From Caulobacterales bacterium (lineage in GTDB: Bacteria > Pseudomonadota > Alphaproteobacteria > Caulobacterales > Aquidulcibacteraceae), in assembly GCA_017303355.1 (NCBI GenBank), contig JAFLCU010000009.1, positions 62,001 to 126,000 on the forward strand: a stretch of 64,000 nt of DNA, given 5' to 3'. A program made the translations under genes and the position numbers. Below, piece by piece: positions 43,558 through 52,261 of the stretch (the first letter of the stretch is position 1; the number at the start of each line of letters is the position of its first letter). The notes under the pieces were generated by a model. It saw only the letters and a program-made list of their open reading frames with translations. It did no database searches and had not been told where the DNA came from.

Positions 43558-45048
43558 ATGCAATTGACCGGCGTTCTCAGGAACTTACGGGCGGCGCTTC
43601 GCGCGCGCCAGCCCGGCGCCGTGTTCGGCGCGGTCGCGGCGCTTTGCGGCTTGGCCGCGCTCGTAGCCCTGGTCGTGCGGGCCTTCGCCCCGGACGTGAG
43701 TGCGTTTCTTTTTCTAGCCCTGGTGGTGTTCACCAGCGCGCTGTTCGCCGGCTTGATGCCGAGCTTGTTCGCGACCGCATTGGGCTTTGTGCTGGGCGCT
43801 TGGCTTGAGGGGAGCGTCAGCAGCAGCGCTTTTGTGTTTGCGGTGCTGGGCGCCGGCGTGAGCAGTGCTGGCGATTGGTATTTCCGCAACCGGATGCTGG
43901 GCGACCGGACCTCGCGGGTGCTGGCGGAGCGCGAGGCGCATTTGCGTTCGATCTACGACACGGCGCCCGATGCGCTGATCGTCATCGATGAACGCGGCAT
44001 CGTGCAATCGTTCAGCGCCGCGGCGGAAAGGGTGTTTGGGTGGACGGCCTCGGAAGTCCTGGGGCGTAACGTCAGGATGCTGATGCCGCAGCCCTATCGC
44101 GCCGATCACGATGGCTATATCGGCCATTATCTCGGCACCGGCGAGCGCCGGATTATCGGTATCGGCCGCATCGTCGTGGGCGAGCGCAAGGACGGTTCGA
44201 CATTTCCGATGGAATTGGCTGTCGGCGAGGTGAGATCCGAGCGCGGGCGCGTGTTCACCGGCTTCGTGCGCGATCTCACCGAGCGCCAACGCACCGAAAC
44301 GCGGCTCCAGGAATTGCAGGCCGAACTTGTACACATGTCGCGGCTTACCGCGATGGGCGAAATGGCCTCCGCGCTGGCGCACGAGCTCAACCAGCCATTG
44401 AGCGCCGTGAACAATTACATGAGTGGCGCGCGGCGGCTGTTGGAACGCTCGCCTCATGCCGAGCCCCGTGTTCAGGAGGCGTTGGACAAGGCCTCCGAGC
44501 AGGCGCTGCGCGCGGGCGAGATTATTCGTCGCCTGCGTGATTTCCTGGCGCGCGGCGAGGGCGAACGACAGGTGCTTTCGCTGCCAAAACTGGTACAGGA
44601 AGCGTGTGCGCTGGCGCTTGTCGGCGCCAAGGAGCACGGCGTGCGCGTGCGCTATAGTTTTGATCCGCGCATTGATTTGGTCATTGTGGATCGCGTGCCG
44701 ATCCAGCAGGTGATCATCAATCTTGTGCGCAATGGTCTGGATGCGATGCAGGATCAGCCCCGCCGTGAATTGTTGGTAGCGACCGCGTCGGCCGATGATG
44801 ATGGATTGGCGCTGATCAGCGTCAGCGACACCGGCCCAGGCATTGATCCGAGCGCCGTCGCCAAGCTATTTCAGCCGTTCGTGACGACAAAGGCGACCGG
44901 CATGGGTGTGGGCCTTTCCATTTCACGCACCATCGTTGAAGCACATGGTGGCCGCATCTGGACCGAGCCGAACGCAGACGGCGGCGCCACGTTCAAATTT
45001 ACCGTGCGACTTGCGCGCGACGAAGAGGTCGAGCCGAAAGATGAGTGA
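43558..45048 (+). CDS. fixL: Oxygen-sensing histidine kinase FixL
   Basis: 496 residues. It has two or more N-terminal membrane helices ([30 protein letters not shown]). A PAS domain (about 120-245) carries the heme-ligand region [15 protein letters not shown] (proximal His near residue 184) and [20 protein letters not shown], which contains the FG-loop Arg. HisKA has the phospho-His in [19 protein letters not shown] (about 272), and HATPase has [22 protein letters not shown] and [18 protein letters not shown]. It phosphorylates FixJ when heme is deoxygenated. It overlaps fixJ by 8 bases. Confidence 0.92.
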   Translation: MQLTGVLRNLRAALRARQPGAVFGAVAALCGLAALVALVVRAFAPDVSAFLFLALVVFTSALFAGLMPSLFATALGFVLGAWLEGSVSSSAFVFAVLGAGVSSAGDWYFRNRMLGDRTSRVLAEREAHLRSIYDTAPDALIVIDERGIVQSFSAAAERVFGWTASEVLGRNVRMLMPQPYRADHDGYIGHYLGTGERRIIGIGRIVVGERKDGSTFPMELAVGEVRSERGRVFTGFVRDLTERQRTETRLQELQAELVHMSRLTAMGEMASALAHELNQPLSAVNNYMSGARRLLERSPHAEPRVQEALDKASEQALRAGEIIRRLRDFLARGEGERQVLSLPKLVQEACALALVGAKEHGVRVRYSFDPRIDLVIVDRVPIQQVIINLVRNGLDAMQDQPRRELLVATASADDDGLALISVSDTGPGIDPSAVAKLFQPFVTTKATGMGVGLSISRTIVEAHGGRIWTEPNADGGATFKFTVRLARDEEVEPKDE

Positions 45049-45649
45049 TCCCGTCGTTCATATTGTTGATGACGATCCAGGGATGCGCGAGTCGGTGGCG
45101 TTTCTGCTGGACACCGAGAACCTCGCCACACGGCTGTATGACGGCGCGCAGGCTTTGCTGGCGCGGGTCGGTGAATTAGAGCCGGGCTGCATTGTCACCG
45201 ACATCCGCATGCCGGAGATGAATGGGCTCGAACTCGTCGGCGAGCTTAAGAAATGCGGGGTGACACACCCGGTCATCGTGCTGACGGGCCACGCGGACGT
45301 GGGGTTGGCGGTGGATGCCATGAAAGCTGGCGTGCTCGATTTCCTTGAGAAGCCGTTTCAGGACGAAACCTTGTTGAACGCCGTGCGCGCGGCTTTGGCG
45401 AAGGGCGAAGGTGAATCCGGCAAGGTGAAGGAACGAGCCGAGATCGAAGCCCGCTTAAGCCAGCTTACGCCGCGCGAGCGCGACGTTTTTGAGGCCGTGG
45501 TCGCCGGCGATTCGAACAAGGCGGCGGCGATCCGCCTGGGCATCAGCCCGCGGACCGTGGAAATCTATCGCGCCAACGTGATGGACAAGATGCAGGCGCG
45601 AACGCTCTCGGACCTGGTGCGCATGGGGTTGTTGCGCGGGGATGCCTAG
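45041..45649 (+). CDS. fixJ: Response regulator FixJ
   Basis: 202 residues from the ATG at 45041, inside the fixL end. Receiver domain: [19 protein letters not shown], the phospho-acceptor Asp54 in [16 protein letters not shown], and the Lys in [11 protein letters not shown]. The LuxR-type HTH ([35 protein letters not shown]) is typical of FixJ. When phosphorylated it should activate fixK. It is convergent with the oxidoreductase gene (4-base overlap). Confidence 0.93.
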   Translation: MSDPVVHIVDDDPGMRESVAFLLDTENLATRLYDGAQALLARVGELEPGCIVTDIRMPEMNGLELVGELKKCGVTHPVIVLTGHADVGLAVDAMKAGVLDFLEKPFQDETLLNAVRAALAKGEGESGKVKERAEIEARLSQLTPRERDVFEAVVAGDSNKAAAIRLGISPRTVEIYRANVMDKMQARTLSDLVRMGLLRGDA

Positions 45650-46218
45650 GCGGCGGCGATTCCCAGTTCGCGTACGCGCGCGATGCGGTGCGCTTGCGCT
45701 TCTCCCTGCCCTTCAATAGCGCCGAACAGGGTCGAGCGAACGGGCGCCAGACCAGCAAATCCCAGGATGCTCTTGGCGATCGCGCGTAGGCCAAAAGCGC
45801 CATAGACGAGCCGGTAAAAAAGGGATGGCGCCCCCATCGTCACGATCATGCGCGCAGATTTGCCCCTAAGCTTGCCGCGAGGGCCCCTCGAGGATATCTC
45901 GGCGAGAAATTGCGCCCGGGCGCATTGCTCCAGAAAGCCGCGAAGAATGGAGGGGGCGCCCCCCAGCCAAAGCGGAAACACGAAGACGACATGTGAAGCC
46001 CAAACCAAGTCCTCACGCGCTTCGAGGATGGCTGGATTGTCGGGCGGTGTCTCGAAATCGGCCGCGCGCCGCAGCAATGGAAAGTCCGCGTCCGCGACAC
46101 GGATGAGGCGCGTCTGATGGCCCGCTTCGCGTGCGCCGGCGACGTAGGCCTCGGCCAGCGCATGGCAGAGAGCGGCGCCGCGATCAGGATGGCCGTCGAT
46201 CACCAGAACGTTGGTCAT
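45646..46218 (-). CDS. NAD(P)H-dependent oxidoreductase, flavodoxin-like fold
   Basis: 190 residues. VLVIDGHPDRGAALCHALAE is the flavin phosphate-binding loop of the NQO1/MdaB family (PF02525). VFVFPLWLGGAPSILRGFLEQ is the second FMN-contact segment. A soluble quinone or azo reductase. It lies between fixJ and the cbb3 genes and may be FixK-controlled, since TTGAT half-sites lie just upstream at 46231-46258. Confidence 0.82.
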   Translation of the reverse strand: MTNVLVIDGHPDRGAALCHALAEAYVAGAREAGHQTRLIRVADADFPLLRRAADFETPPDNPAILEAREDLVWASHVVFVFPLWLGGAPSILRGFLEQCARAQFLAEISSRGPRGKLRGKSARMIVTMGAPSLFYRLVYGAFGLRAIAKSILGFAGLAPVRSTLFGAIEGQGEAQAHRIARVRELGIAAA

Positions 46219-46230
46219 CGCGCGGTGCTA

Positions 46231-46258
46231 GATCAAGTTACCGCCCTGCGAATTGATC
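46231..46258. promoter_or_regulatory. Spaced GATCAA/TTGATC inverted repeat
   Basis: GATCAAGTT at 46231 mirrored by AATTGATC ending at 46258, 14 bases apart. Each arm looks like a FixK/FNR half-site, but the spacing is far wider than the 4-base gap of a true box. It lies just before the oxidoreductase start at 46218 and may be a degenerate or non-FNR operator. Confidence 0.3.
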
Positions 46259-46271
46259 GCACGCAAACTAG

Positions 46272-46535
46272 CTAGGCGAATGCGCGCTGCGGGGATTGGC
46301 GATGGGACAGCATGACGGCCGCCGCGAGCAGAAGGGCGACCGCGCCGGCCCAGCAGGCCGGGCAGTGGCCGAGCACCTCGAATCGAGCTTGACCCGCGCC
46401 GCACCAAGCCGCGTCCAGCGCACGTTGATAGGGCGAGCGCATGGCGTCCGTTATGGTGCACAGAGCGGCCGGCCACACCGTGCCGGCGGCCGCCAAAACT
46501 GAAGCGACAGTGACTCGTTTCTCGTCGAGACGCAT
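46272..46535 (-). CDS. Small membrane protein with CPAC motif
   Basis: 87 residues with two hydrophobic segments ([33 protein letters not shown]) and a GHCPACWAG motif just before the second helix. Cys residues in CTIT, WCGAG and CPAC could bind metal or form a disulfide. Family not recognised, though similar short proteins occur beside cbb3 loci. It is divergent from ccoN, with the FixK box lying between them, so it may be co-induced at low oxygen. Confidence 0.6.
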   Translation of the reverse strand: MRLDEKRVTVASVLAAAGTVWPAALCTITDAMRSPYQRALDAAWCGAGQARFEVLGHCPACWAGAVALLLAAAVMLSHRQSPQRAFA

Positions 46536-46587
46536 CTTCGATCTCCCCGCGACATGTTGCCCTTAGCGTGCTGCGCCGCAGCACATC

Positions 46588-46601
46588 TTGAGGCAGATCA
46601 A
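46588..46601. promoter_or_regulatory. FixK/FNR box upstream of ccoN
   Basis: TTGAGGCAGATCAA fits the anaerobox TTGATnnnnATCAA at 9 of 10 defined positions. It lies about 100 bases before the ccoN start and about 53 bases before the 87-residue gene start, so it could serve both. Confidence 0.75.
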
Positions 46602-46700
46602 GTCCGTGGCTTGGCGCCGCTGGTACCCGCGCGGTGTGTAGGATACCGCGTGAAGCGATTCCATTCACGGCGCGCTTTGCGCCGACCCGGGGAGCGGCGA

Positions 46701-48347
46701 ATGACAGCTGCAGTAGGCAAGCAGGAATGGCGCATCGACGCGCTAGCCATTCTTGCGATTATTGTTTTGGGCGCGTTCTATGCGCTTTGGGGCGCGGCGC
46801 ACGCCACTGATCGTGCGTTCGCTATCCAAATGTGGACCGCGCTGGCCGCGTTCCTGTTTGGCGGCGCGATGCTGATTGGCAGCGTCGTTCGTCCGAATCC
46901 GGCGGATCGGGAGTCGCGCTACGAGAATGGCGTGATCAAGGCTGGCGTGATCGCCTCCATGTTCTGGGGCATCGCCGGCTTCCTCGTCGGAGTCATCATC
47001 GCCGCGCAACTCGCGCTGCCGAACATCTTCTATTTTGAAGATTTCGGCTGGCTCAATTTTGGTCGCCTGCGGCCTCTGCACACGAACGCGGTGATCTTCG
47101 CGTTCGGCGGAAACGTGCTGATCGCGACATCGTTCTATGTCGTGCAACGCACCTGCCGCGCCCGTCTCGCTGGCGGCCTGTGGTCCTGGTTCGTGTTCTG
47201 GGGCTTCCAACTCGTCATCGTGCTTGCTGGCACAGGCTATCTGCTGGGCATCACGCAGGGCCGCGAATACGCGGAGCTGCCTTGGTACACGGATATCTGG
47301 CTCACGATCGTGTGGGTGGCGTATTTGCTCGTCTTCCTAGGCACGATCTGGAAGCGGCAAGAGAAGCATATCTACGTCGCCAATTGGTTCTATCTCGCCT
47401 TCATCGTGACGATCGCGATGCTGCACATCGTCAACAATTTGGCGGTTCCGGTGAGCTTCAGCGGCTGGTTCAGCTATTCGCTGTTCTCGGGCGTGCAGGA
47501 TGCGCTGACGCAGTGGTGGTACGGCCACAATGCCGTGGGCTTCTTCCTTACCGCCGGCTTCCTCGGCATCATGTATTACTTCATCCCGAAGCAGGCGGAT
47601 CGTCCGGTCTATTCGTACCGGCTTTCGATCATCCACTTCTGGGCGCTGATCTTCCTCTACATCTGGGCGGGTCCGCACCATCTGCACTACACGGCGCTGC
47701 CGCAATGGGCGCAATCGCTCGGCGCGACGTTCTCAATCATGCTGTGGATGCCCAGCTGGGGCGGCATGATCAATGGCCTCATGACGCTCTCGGGCGCATG
47801 GGACAAGCTTCGCACTGATCCAGTGTTGCGCATGCTTGTCGTATCGGTAGCGTTCTACGGCATGTCGACCTTCGAAGGCCCGGTCATGTCGATCCGCGCC
47901 GTCAACTCGCTCTCGCACTACACCGATTGGACCATCGGCCACGTGCATTCGGGCGCGTTGGGCTGGGTCGCGTTCGTCAGCTTCGGCGCGCTCTATTGCT
48001 TGACCATGTGGCTTTGGAAGAAGCGCCAGGTCAGCCATGCGCTCGTCGAATGGCACTTCTGGCTCTCGACGCTGGGCATCGTGCTCTACATCACCTCGAT
48101 GTGGGTCGCGGGCATCATGCAGGGCTTGATGTGGCGCGCTTACAACGAGTTCGGCTTCCTCGAATACTCGTTCGTCGAAACCGTCGAAGCGATGCATCCA
48201 TACTATCTCATTCGCGCACTGGGCGGGGTTCTGTTCCTCGTGGGCGCGCTGATCATGGCCTACAATCTGTGGCGTACGGCGACGGGCAAGGACCCGGCTG
48301 TCGAGCGCGCTGCTGACGTCCCGGCGCAAGCCGTGGCGGCTGAATAA
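46701..48347 (+). CDS. ccoN: cbb3-type cytochrome c oxidase subunit I
   Basis: 548 residues from the ATG at 46701, with GGGGAG upstream. About 12-14 membrane helices. Heme and CuB ligand regions are visible: [18 protein letters not shown] (low-spin heme His), [18 protein letters not shown] (CuB His), [15 protein letters not shown], and [15 protein letters not shown]. It forms the O2-reducing site with high-affinity heme b3 and CuB. First gene of ccoNOQP and under a FixK box. Confidence 0.97.
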   Translation: MTAAVGKQEWRIDALAILAIIVLGAFYALWGAAHATDRAFAIQMWTALAAFLFGGAMLIGSVVRPNPADRESRYENGVIKAGVIASMFWGIAGFLVGVIIAAQLALPNIFYFEDFGWLNFGRLRPLHTNAVIFAFGGNVLIATSFYVVQRTCRARLAGGLWSWFVFWGFQLVIVLAGTGYLLGITQGREYAELPWYTDIWLTIVWVAYLLVFLGTIWKRQEKHIYVANWFYLAFIVTIAMLHIVNNLAVPVSFSGWFSYSLFSGVQDALTQWWYGHNAVGFFLTAGFLGIMYYFIPKQADRPVYSYRLSIIHFWALIFLYIWAGPHHLHYTALPQWAQSLGATFSIMLWMPSWGGMINGLMTLSGAWDKLRTDPVLRMLVVSVAFYGMSTFEGPVMSIRAVNSLSHYTDWTIGHVHSGALGWVAFVSFGALYCLTMWLWKKRQVSHALVEWHFWLSTLGIVLYITSMWVAGIMQGLMWRAYNEFGFLEYSFVETVEAMHPYYLIRALGGVLFLVGALIMAYNLWRTATGKDPAVERAADVPAQAVAAE

Positions 48348-48362
48348 GGGGGCGCAAATCCG

Positions 48363-49097
48363 ATGTGGAAATTTCACAAATGGTTCGAGCGCCACACGCT
48401 CATTCTGCTGGTCGGCATTCTTGTCGTGGTGTCGATCGGCGGCCTCGTGCAGATCACGCCGCTCTTCTTCATCGAGTCGACGATCGAGCGCGTGCAGGGC
48501 GTTCGCCCCTATACGCCGCTCGAACTGGCGGGGCGGGAGATCTATATCCGCGAGGGCTGCTACACCTGCCACTCGCAGATGATCCGCCCGCTGCGTGATG
48601 AGGTTGAACGCTACGGCCATTATTCGCTTGCGGCCGAGAGCATGTACGACCACCCGTTCCAGTGGGGCTCCAAGCGCACGGGGCCAGACCTTGCGCGCGT
48701 CGGCGGCCGTTATTCGGATGAGTGGCACCGTGCGCACTTGGCCGATCCGCGCTCCGTGGTGCCGGAATCGGTGATGCCGCCCTACGCGTTCCTCGCGAAC
48801 GCCGATGTGAACGCGTCGCTGATGCCGGATCACCTCCGCGCCAATCGCTTGCTCAGCGTGCCGTACACCGACGAGCAACTCGCCAATGCGGCTATCGACG
48901 CACGCGCGCAAGCAGAGCCGATGGGCGAGCACGCCTACGATTTCCAGGAACGCTATCCGGACGCGCTTGTGCGTGATTTCGACGGCGATCCTGGCCGCGT
49001 CACCGAGATGGATGCGCTGATCGCGTATCTGCAAATGCTCGGCACGGGCGTGGACTTCGAAACCTATCAGGCCGAAGCGCCTGAAAATCAGAGGTAG
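48363..49097 (+). CDS. ccoO: cbb3-type cytochrome c oxidase subunit II (mono-heme)
   Basis: 244 residues, 15 bases after ccoN, with AAGGGGG upstream. One N-terminal membrane anchor ([20 protein letters not shown]) is followed by a periplasmic c-type domain with the heme motif [15 protein letters not shown] and a later Met ligand region, VMPPYAFLA. It passes electrons to CcoN. Confidence 0.97.
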   Translation: MWKFHKWFERHTLILLVGILVVVSIGGLVQITPLFFIESTIERVQGVRPYTPLELAGREIYIREGCYTCHSQMIRPLRDEVERYGHYSLAAESMYDHPFQWGSKRTGPDLARVGGRYSDEWHRAHLADPRSVVPESVMPPYAFLANADVNASLMPDHLRANRLLSVPYTDEQLANAAIDARAQAEPMGEHAYDFQERYPDALVRDFDGDPGRVTEMDALIAYLQMLGTGVDFETYQAEAPENQR

Positions 49098-49102
49098 TCG
49101 CC

Positions 49103-49267
49103 ATGAGTTACGAACAAGCGACTCATTTCGCCCAGACCTGGGGCCTTGGGCTTCTCACCGTGAGCTTCGCCATTGCCGTCGCGTACGCGCTTTGGCCAAG
49201 CAATCGCGAAAAATTCAACCAAGCAGCGCATGCGCCGCTCAATGACGGGGACGACGATGGCCGATAA
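49103..49267 (+). CDS. ccoQ: cbb3-type cytochrome c oxidase subunit IV
   Basis: 54 residues, ATG at 49103, TAA at 49265-49267. One membrane helix (WGLGLLTVSFAIAVAYALW) is followed by the family's FNQAAHAPL segment and an acidic tail. CcoQ stabilises the complex. It overlaps ccoP by 11 bases. Easy to miss because of its size. Confidence 0.93.
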   Translation: MSYEQATHFAQTWGLGLLTVSFAIAVAYALWPSNREKFNQAAHAPLNDGDDDGR

Positions 49268-50225
49268 ACGCGAACGCGACGAGGTCACCGGTACCGATAC
49301 GACCGGGCATGAGTGGGACGGCATCAAGGAGCTCGATACGCCGCTGCCGCGCTGGTGGCTCTACATCTTCTACGCCTCGATCCTGGTGTCGGTGGTGTAT
49401 TGGGTGCTGATGCCCGCTTGGCCGATGGTGAATGGTTACACCAAGGGCATTCTCGGCTTCTCGGATCGTGTAAATGTCGCTGCCGACATCCGCGATCTGC
49501 AAAGCGCGCGCACGCCGATGTTCGAGCGCCTCGCCAATGCGAGCGCCACCGACATTGCCGCCGACCCTGAGCTTCAGGAATTCGCGCGTGCGGCGGGCGA
49601 GTCTGTGTTCGGCGATTATTGCCGCACCTGCCACGGCGCCGGCGGCGCTGGTGCGCCGGGTTATCCCGTGCTCGCCGACGACGTCTGGATCTGGGGCGGC
49701 TCGATGGCCGACATCGAACACACACTCCGTGTCGGCATTCGCGCGGATCACCCCGATACACGCACGTCGATGATGCCGGCGTTTGGCCGCGACAATCTGC
49801 TGACGCCCGCGCAGATCGGCGACGTGACCGAGTTCGTGATCTCGATCTCGGCCGCGAATAGCCGGCTCGATGCGAACAACGGGGCGGCCGCGCGCGGCGC
49901 CGTGATTTATCAAGAGCAGTGCGCTGCCTGCCACGGCGTCAGCGGTGCGGGCGACCGCGCCTTCGGCGCCCCGAGCCTGGTCGATGACCTCTGGCTCTAT
50001 GGCGGCTCGCGCGAAGAGATCCGGCGTCAGATCGAGCTTGGGCGGGGCGGCGTAATGCCGTCCTGGGAAGCGCGGTTTGATTCGGGTACGCTACGCGCGC
50101 TTGCGTACTATGTACACGAAATGGGCGGCGGCGAACCCGATGCGCCCGCCGCACCGCCTGCGACAACCGATGCAGCCGCACCTGCGCCAACTCAAGACGC
50201 GCCGGCGGCTGCGCCGCTACGCTAG
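49257..50225 (+). CDS. ccoP: cbb3-type cytochrome c oxidase subunit III (di-heme)
   Basis: 322 residues from the ATG at 49257, inside the ccoQ end. The cytoplasmic N-terminus is followed by a membrane helix (WWLYIFYASILVSVVYWVLM). Two c-type heme motifs are present, YCRTCHG and QCAACHG, plus Met ligand regions (SMMPAFGRD, VMPSWEARF). The Ala/Pro-rich tail is unusual in length but common in alphaproteobacteria. It receives electrons from cytochrome c. Confidence 0.97.
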   Translation: MADKRERDEVTGTDTTGHEWDGIKELDTPLPRWWLYIFYASILVSVVYWVLMPAWPMVNGYTKGILGFSDRVNVAADIRDLQSARTPMFERLANASATDIAADPELQEFARAAGESVFGDYCRTCHGAGGAGAPGYPVLADDVWIWGGSMADIEHTLRVGIRADHPDTRTSMMPAFGRDNLLTPAQIGDVTEFVISISAANSRLDANNGAAARGAVIYQEQCAACHGVSGAGDRAFGAPSLVDDLWLYGGSREEIRRQIELGRGGVMPSWEARFDSGTLRALAYYVHEMGGGEPDAPAAPPATTDAAAPAPTQDAPAAAPLR

Positions 50226-50238
50226 CGCAAAACGTGAA

Positions 50239-50262
50239 GCCCCCTCCGTAACAGGAGGGGGC
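50239..50262. repeat. Hairpin between ccoP and ccoG
   Basis: A 9-base GC stem (GCCCCCTCC / GGAGGGGGC) with a GTAACA loop and no T-run. It sits in the 60-base gap and may reduce read-through so that ccoGHIS is less expressed than ccoNOQP, or protect the upstream mRNA. Confidence 0.5.
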
Positions 50263-50285
50263 GGAGGTTGGGAGAGCCTCCGCTT

Positions 50286-51767
50286 ATGACCAAAGTAACG
50301 CTGATCGACAATCGCCCGAACGGCGAGCACAACATTGATGCGCGCGCCGTCAATTCGAAAGAGGCGCGCGAGCTTTACCAAAAGCGCGCGCAAATCTATC
50401 CGAAGCTCGCGCATGGGTTCTTCCGGAACCTGAAATGGGCGGCGATGATCGTGCTGCTCGCAATCTATTACATCACGCCCTGGATTCGCTGGGATCGCGG
50501 CGTGGGGCGGCCAGATCAGGCGGTGCTCGTCGATTTCGAGCATGGCCGCTTCTATTTCTTCTTCATCGAGCTCTGGCCGCAGGAGGTGTATTATATCACC
50601 GGGCTTTTGGTGCTCGCGTCGCTCGGCATCTTTCTCTCATCGGCTTTGTTCGGGCGCGTGTGGTGCGGCTACGCCTGCCCGCAGACGGTGTGGACTGATC
50701 TCTACATCTATGTGGAGCGGCTCATAGAAGGCGACCGTAACGCGCGCATGCGGCTCGATAAGGCGCCGATGTCGCTGGAGAAGGCGGGCAAGAAGCTCTC
50801 GAAGCATGCGATCTGGCTGCTGATCGCGGCGGCGACCGGCGGGGCGTGGGTGTTCTATTTCGCCGACGCGCCGGTCTTATTCTTCGACATCTTTGCCGGC
50901 CGCGCGGCGGCGACGGCCTATATCTCAATCGCCGTGCTGACGTTCACCACCTACACGCTCGCTGGCATGATGCGCGAGCAGGTATGCACCTATATGTGCC
51001 CCTGGCCGCGTATCCAGGGCGCGATGATGGATAAGGACGCGCTCAGCGTCACCTATCGCGCCGATCGTGGGGAGCAGCGCGGCCCACACAAAAAGGGCGA
51101 GAGCTGGGAAGGGCGCGGCGATTGCATCGATTGCCGCCAATGCGTCGCGGTCTGCCCACAAGGCATAGACATTCGCGATGGCGATCAGCTTGAATGCATC
51201 AATTGTGCGCTTTGCATTGATGCGTGCGACGACATCATGCGCAAAGTCGATCGGCCAACGGGGCTGATCGCATACGACAGCTACGCCAATCAAACCCGCC
51301 GCGCACAGGGCAAGGTGGCGAATATCCGGCTGCTGCGGCCGCGCACGATCCTCTACGGCATTCTGTTCGCCTTCGTCGGCCTACTGATGGTGTATGGCCT
51401 CGCGACGCGGCAGACGCTCGATCTCAACGTCATCCGCGACCGCAGCCCGCCCTTCGTGCGCTTGGCCGATGGCTCGTTCCGCAACGACTACGCGCTGAAG
51501 CTCGTCAACATGACGAATAGCAATCGCCGGCTCGTGATTGAGGTCAGCGGATTGGAAGGCGCGCGTCTGCTAGCGCCCGCTTTGGAAAGCGAAGGCGCGG
51601 TCGTGGCAAACGCCGGCGCGGATGGCGTCACCAATGTGCGTATGCACGTGGTTGTGCCTAACAGCGTCGGCGGCGGATCGCACCGCCTCACTTTCACCAT
51701 CCGCGACCTTGAAAGCGGCGAGACGGCGACAAGCGCGTCGGCATTCCTCGCAGGAGAAGCGCCATGA
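50286..51767 (+). CDS. ccoG: cbb3 oxidase accessory protein CcoG (FixG/RdxA)
   Basis: 493 residues from the ATG at 50286. Five membrane helices, a conserved WCGYACPQTVW motif near residue 125, and two 4Fe-4S ferredoxin motifs (CIDCRQCVAVCPQG, CINCALCIDACD, about 280-320). A C-terminal FixG Ig-like domain follows. It reduces Cu2+ for CuB-site assembly. It overlaps ccoH by 4 bases. Confidence 0.95.
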   Translation: MTKVTLIDNRPNGEHNIDARAVNSKEARELYQKRAQIYPKLAHGFFRNLKWAAMIVLLAIYYITPWIRWDRGVGRPDQAVLVDFEHGRFYFFFIELWPQEVYYITGLLVLASLGIFLSSALFGRVWCGYACPQTVWTDLYIYVERLIEGDRNARMRLDKAPMSLEKAGKKLSKHAIWLLIAAATGGAWVFYFADAPVLFFDIFAGRAAATAYISIAVLTFTTYTLAGMMREQVCTYMCPWPRIQGAMMDKDALSVTYRADRGEQRGPHKKGESWEGRGDCIDCRQCVAVCPQGIDIRDGDQLECINCALCIDACDDIMRKVDRPTGLIAYDSYANQTRRAQGKVANIRLLRPRTILYGILFAFVGLLMVYGLATRQTLDLNVIRDRSPPFVRLADGSFRNDYALKLVNMTNSNRRLVIEVSGLEGARLLAPALESEGAVVANAGADGVTNVRMHVVVPNSVGGGSHRLTFTIRDLESGETATSASAFLAGEAP

Positions 51768-52261
51768 ATACGGCGACAGGCTTTCGTATCCGTGGCTGGC
51801 ATGTGCTGGCGATGATGCTGGGGTTCTTTGGTTTCGTTATCGCGGTCAACGTCGTGTTCGCGACGATCGCCGTGCGTTCGTTCCCTGGCGAGGACGTGCG
51901 CCGCTCTTATCTCCAAGGCATCCAATATAACGACACCCTGGCGCAACGCCGCGAGCAAGCGGCGCTGGGGTGGCAGGCAAACGCAACGCTTTTGCCGAGC
52001 GCGGACGGCGTGTCCCTTGAGGTCGTGTTGCGGGACCGTGAGGGTGCGCCGATCGATGGCGCCGACATCACCGGTGAGATGCAATGGCCGACGACGGATT
52101 CATTCGACCGTACAACGACGTTCGTCGCGCGGGGCGAAGGCCGCTATGTCGCGCAACTCGGTGATCTTCATCCTGGCCGCTGGCGTCTGCGCGCGCGTGC
52201 CGAGCGCAACACAGGATCTCTCGATTTCGAAGCGGAGCTGACATGGGCGAACCCGCGCTAA
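51764..52261 (+). CDS. ccoH: cbb3 oxidase accessory protein CcoH (FixH)
   Basis: 165 residues, ATGA overlap with ccoG. It has a single N-terminal membrane helix (VLAMMLGFFGFVIAVNVVFA) and a periplasmic FixH domain with YNDTLAQRREQAALGWQAN. FixH aids maturation of the oxidase. Its 3' end overlaps ccoI by 19 bases. Confidence 0.92.
   Translation: MNTATGFRIRGWHVLAMMLGFFGFVIAVNVVFATIAVRSFPGEDVRRSYLQGIQYNDTLAQRREQAALGWQANATLLPSADGVSLEVVLRDREGAPIDGADITGEMQWPTTDSFDRTTTFVARGEGRYVAQLGDLHPGRWRLRARAERNTGSLDFEAELTWANPR

Noticed and set aside
47733..49034. 433-residue minus-strand frame
   Set aside because: Antisense to ccoN and ccoO, both certain.
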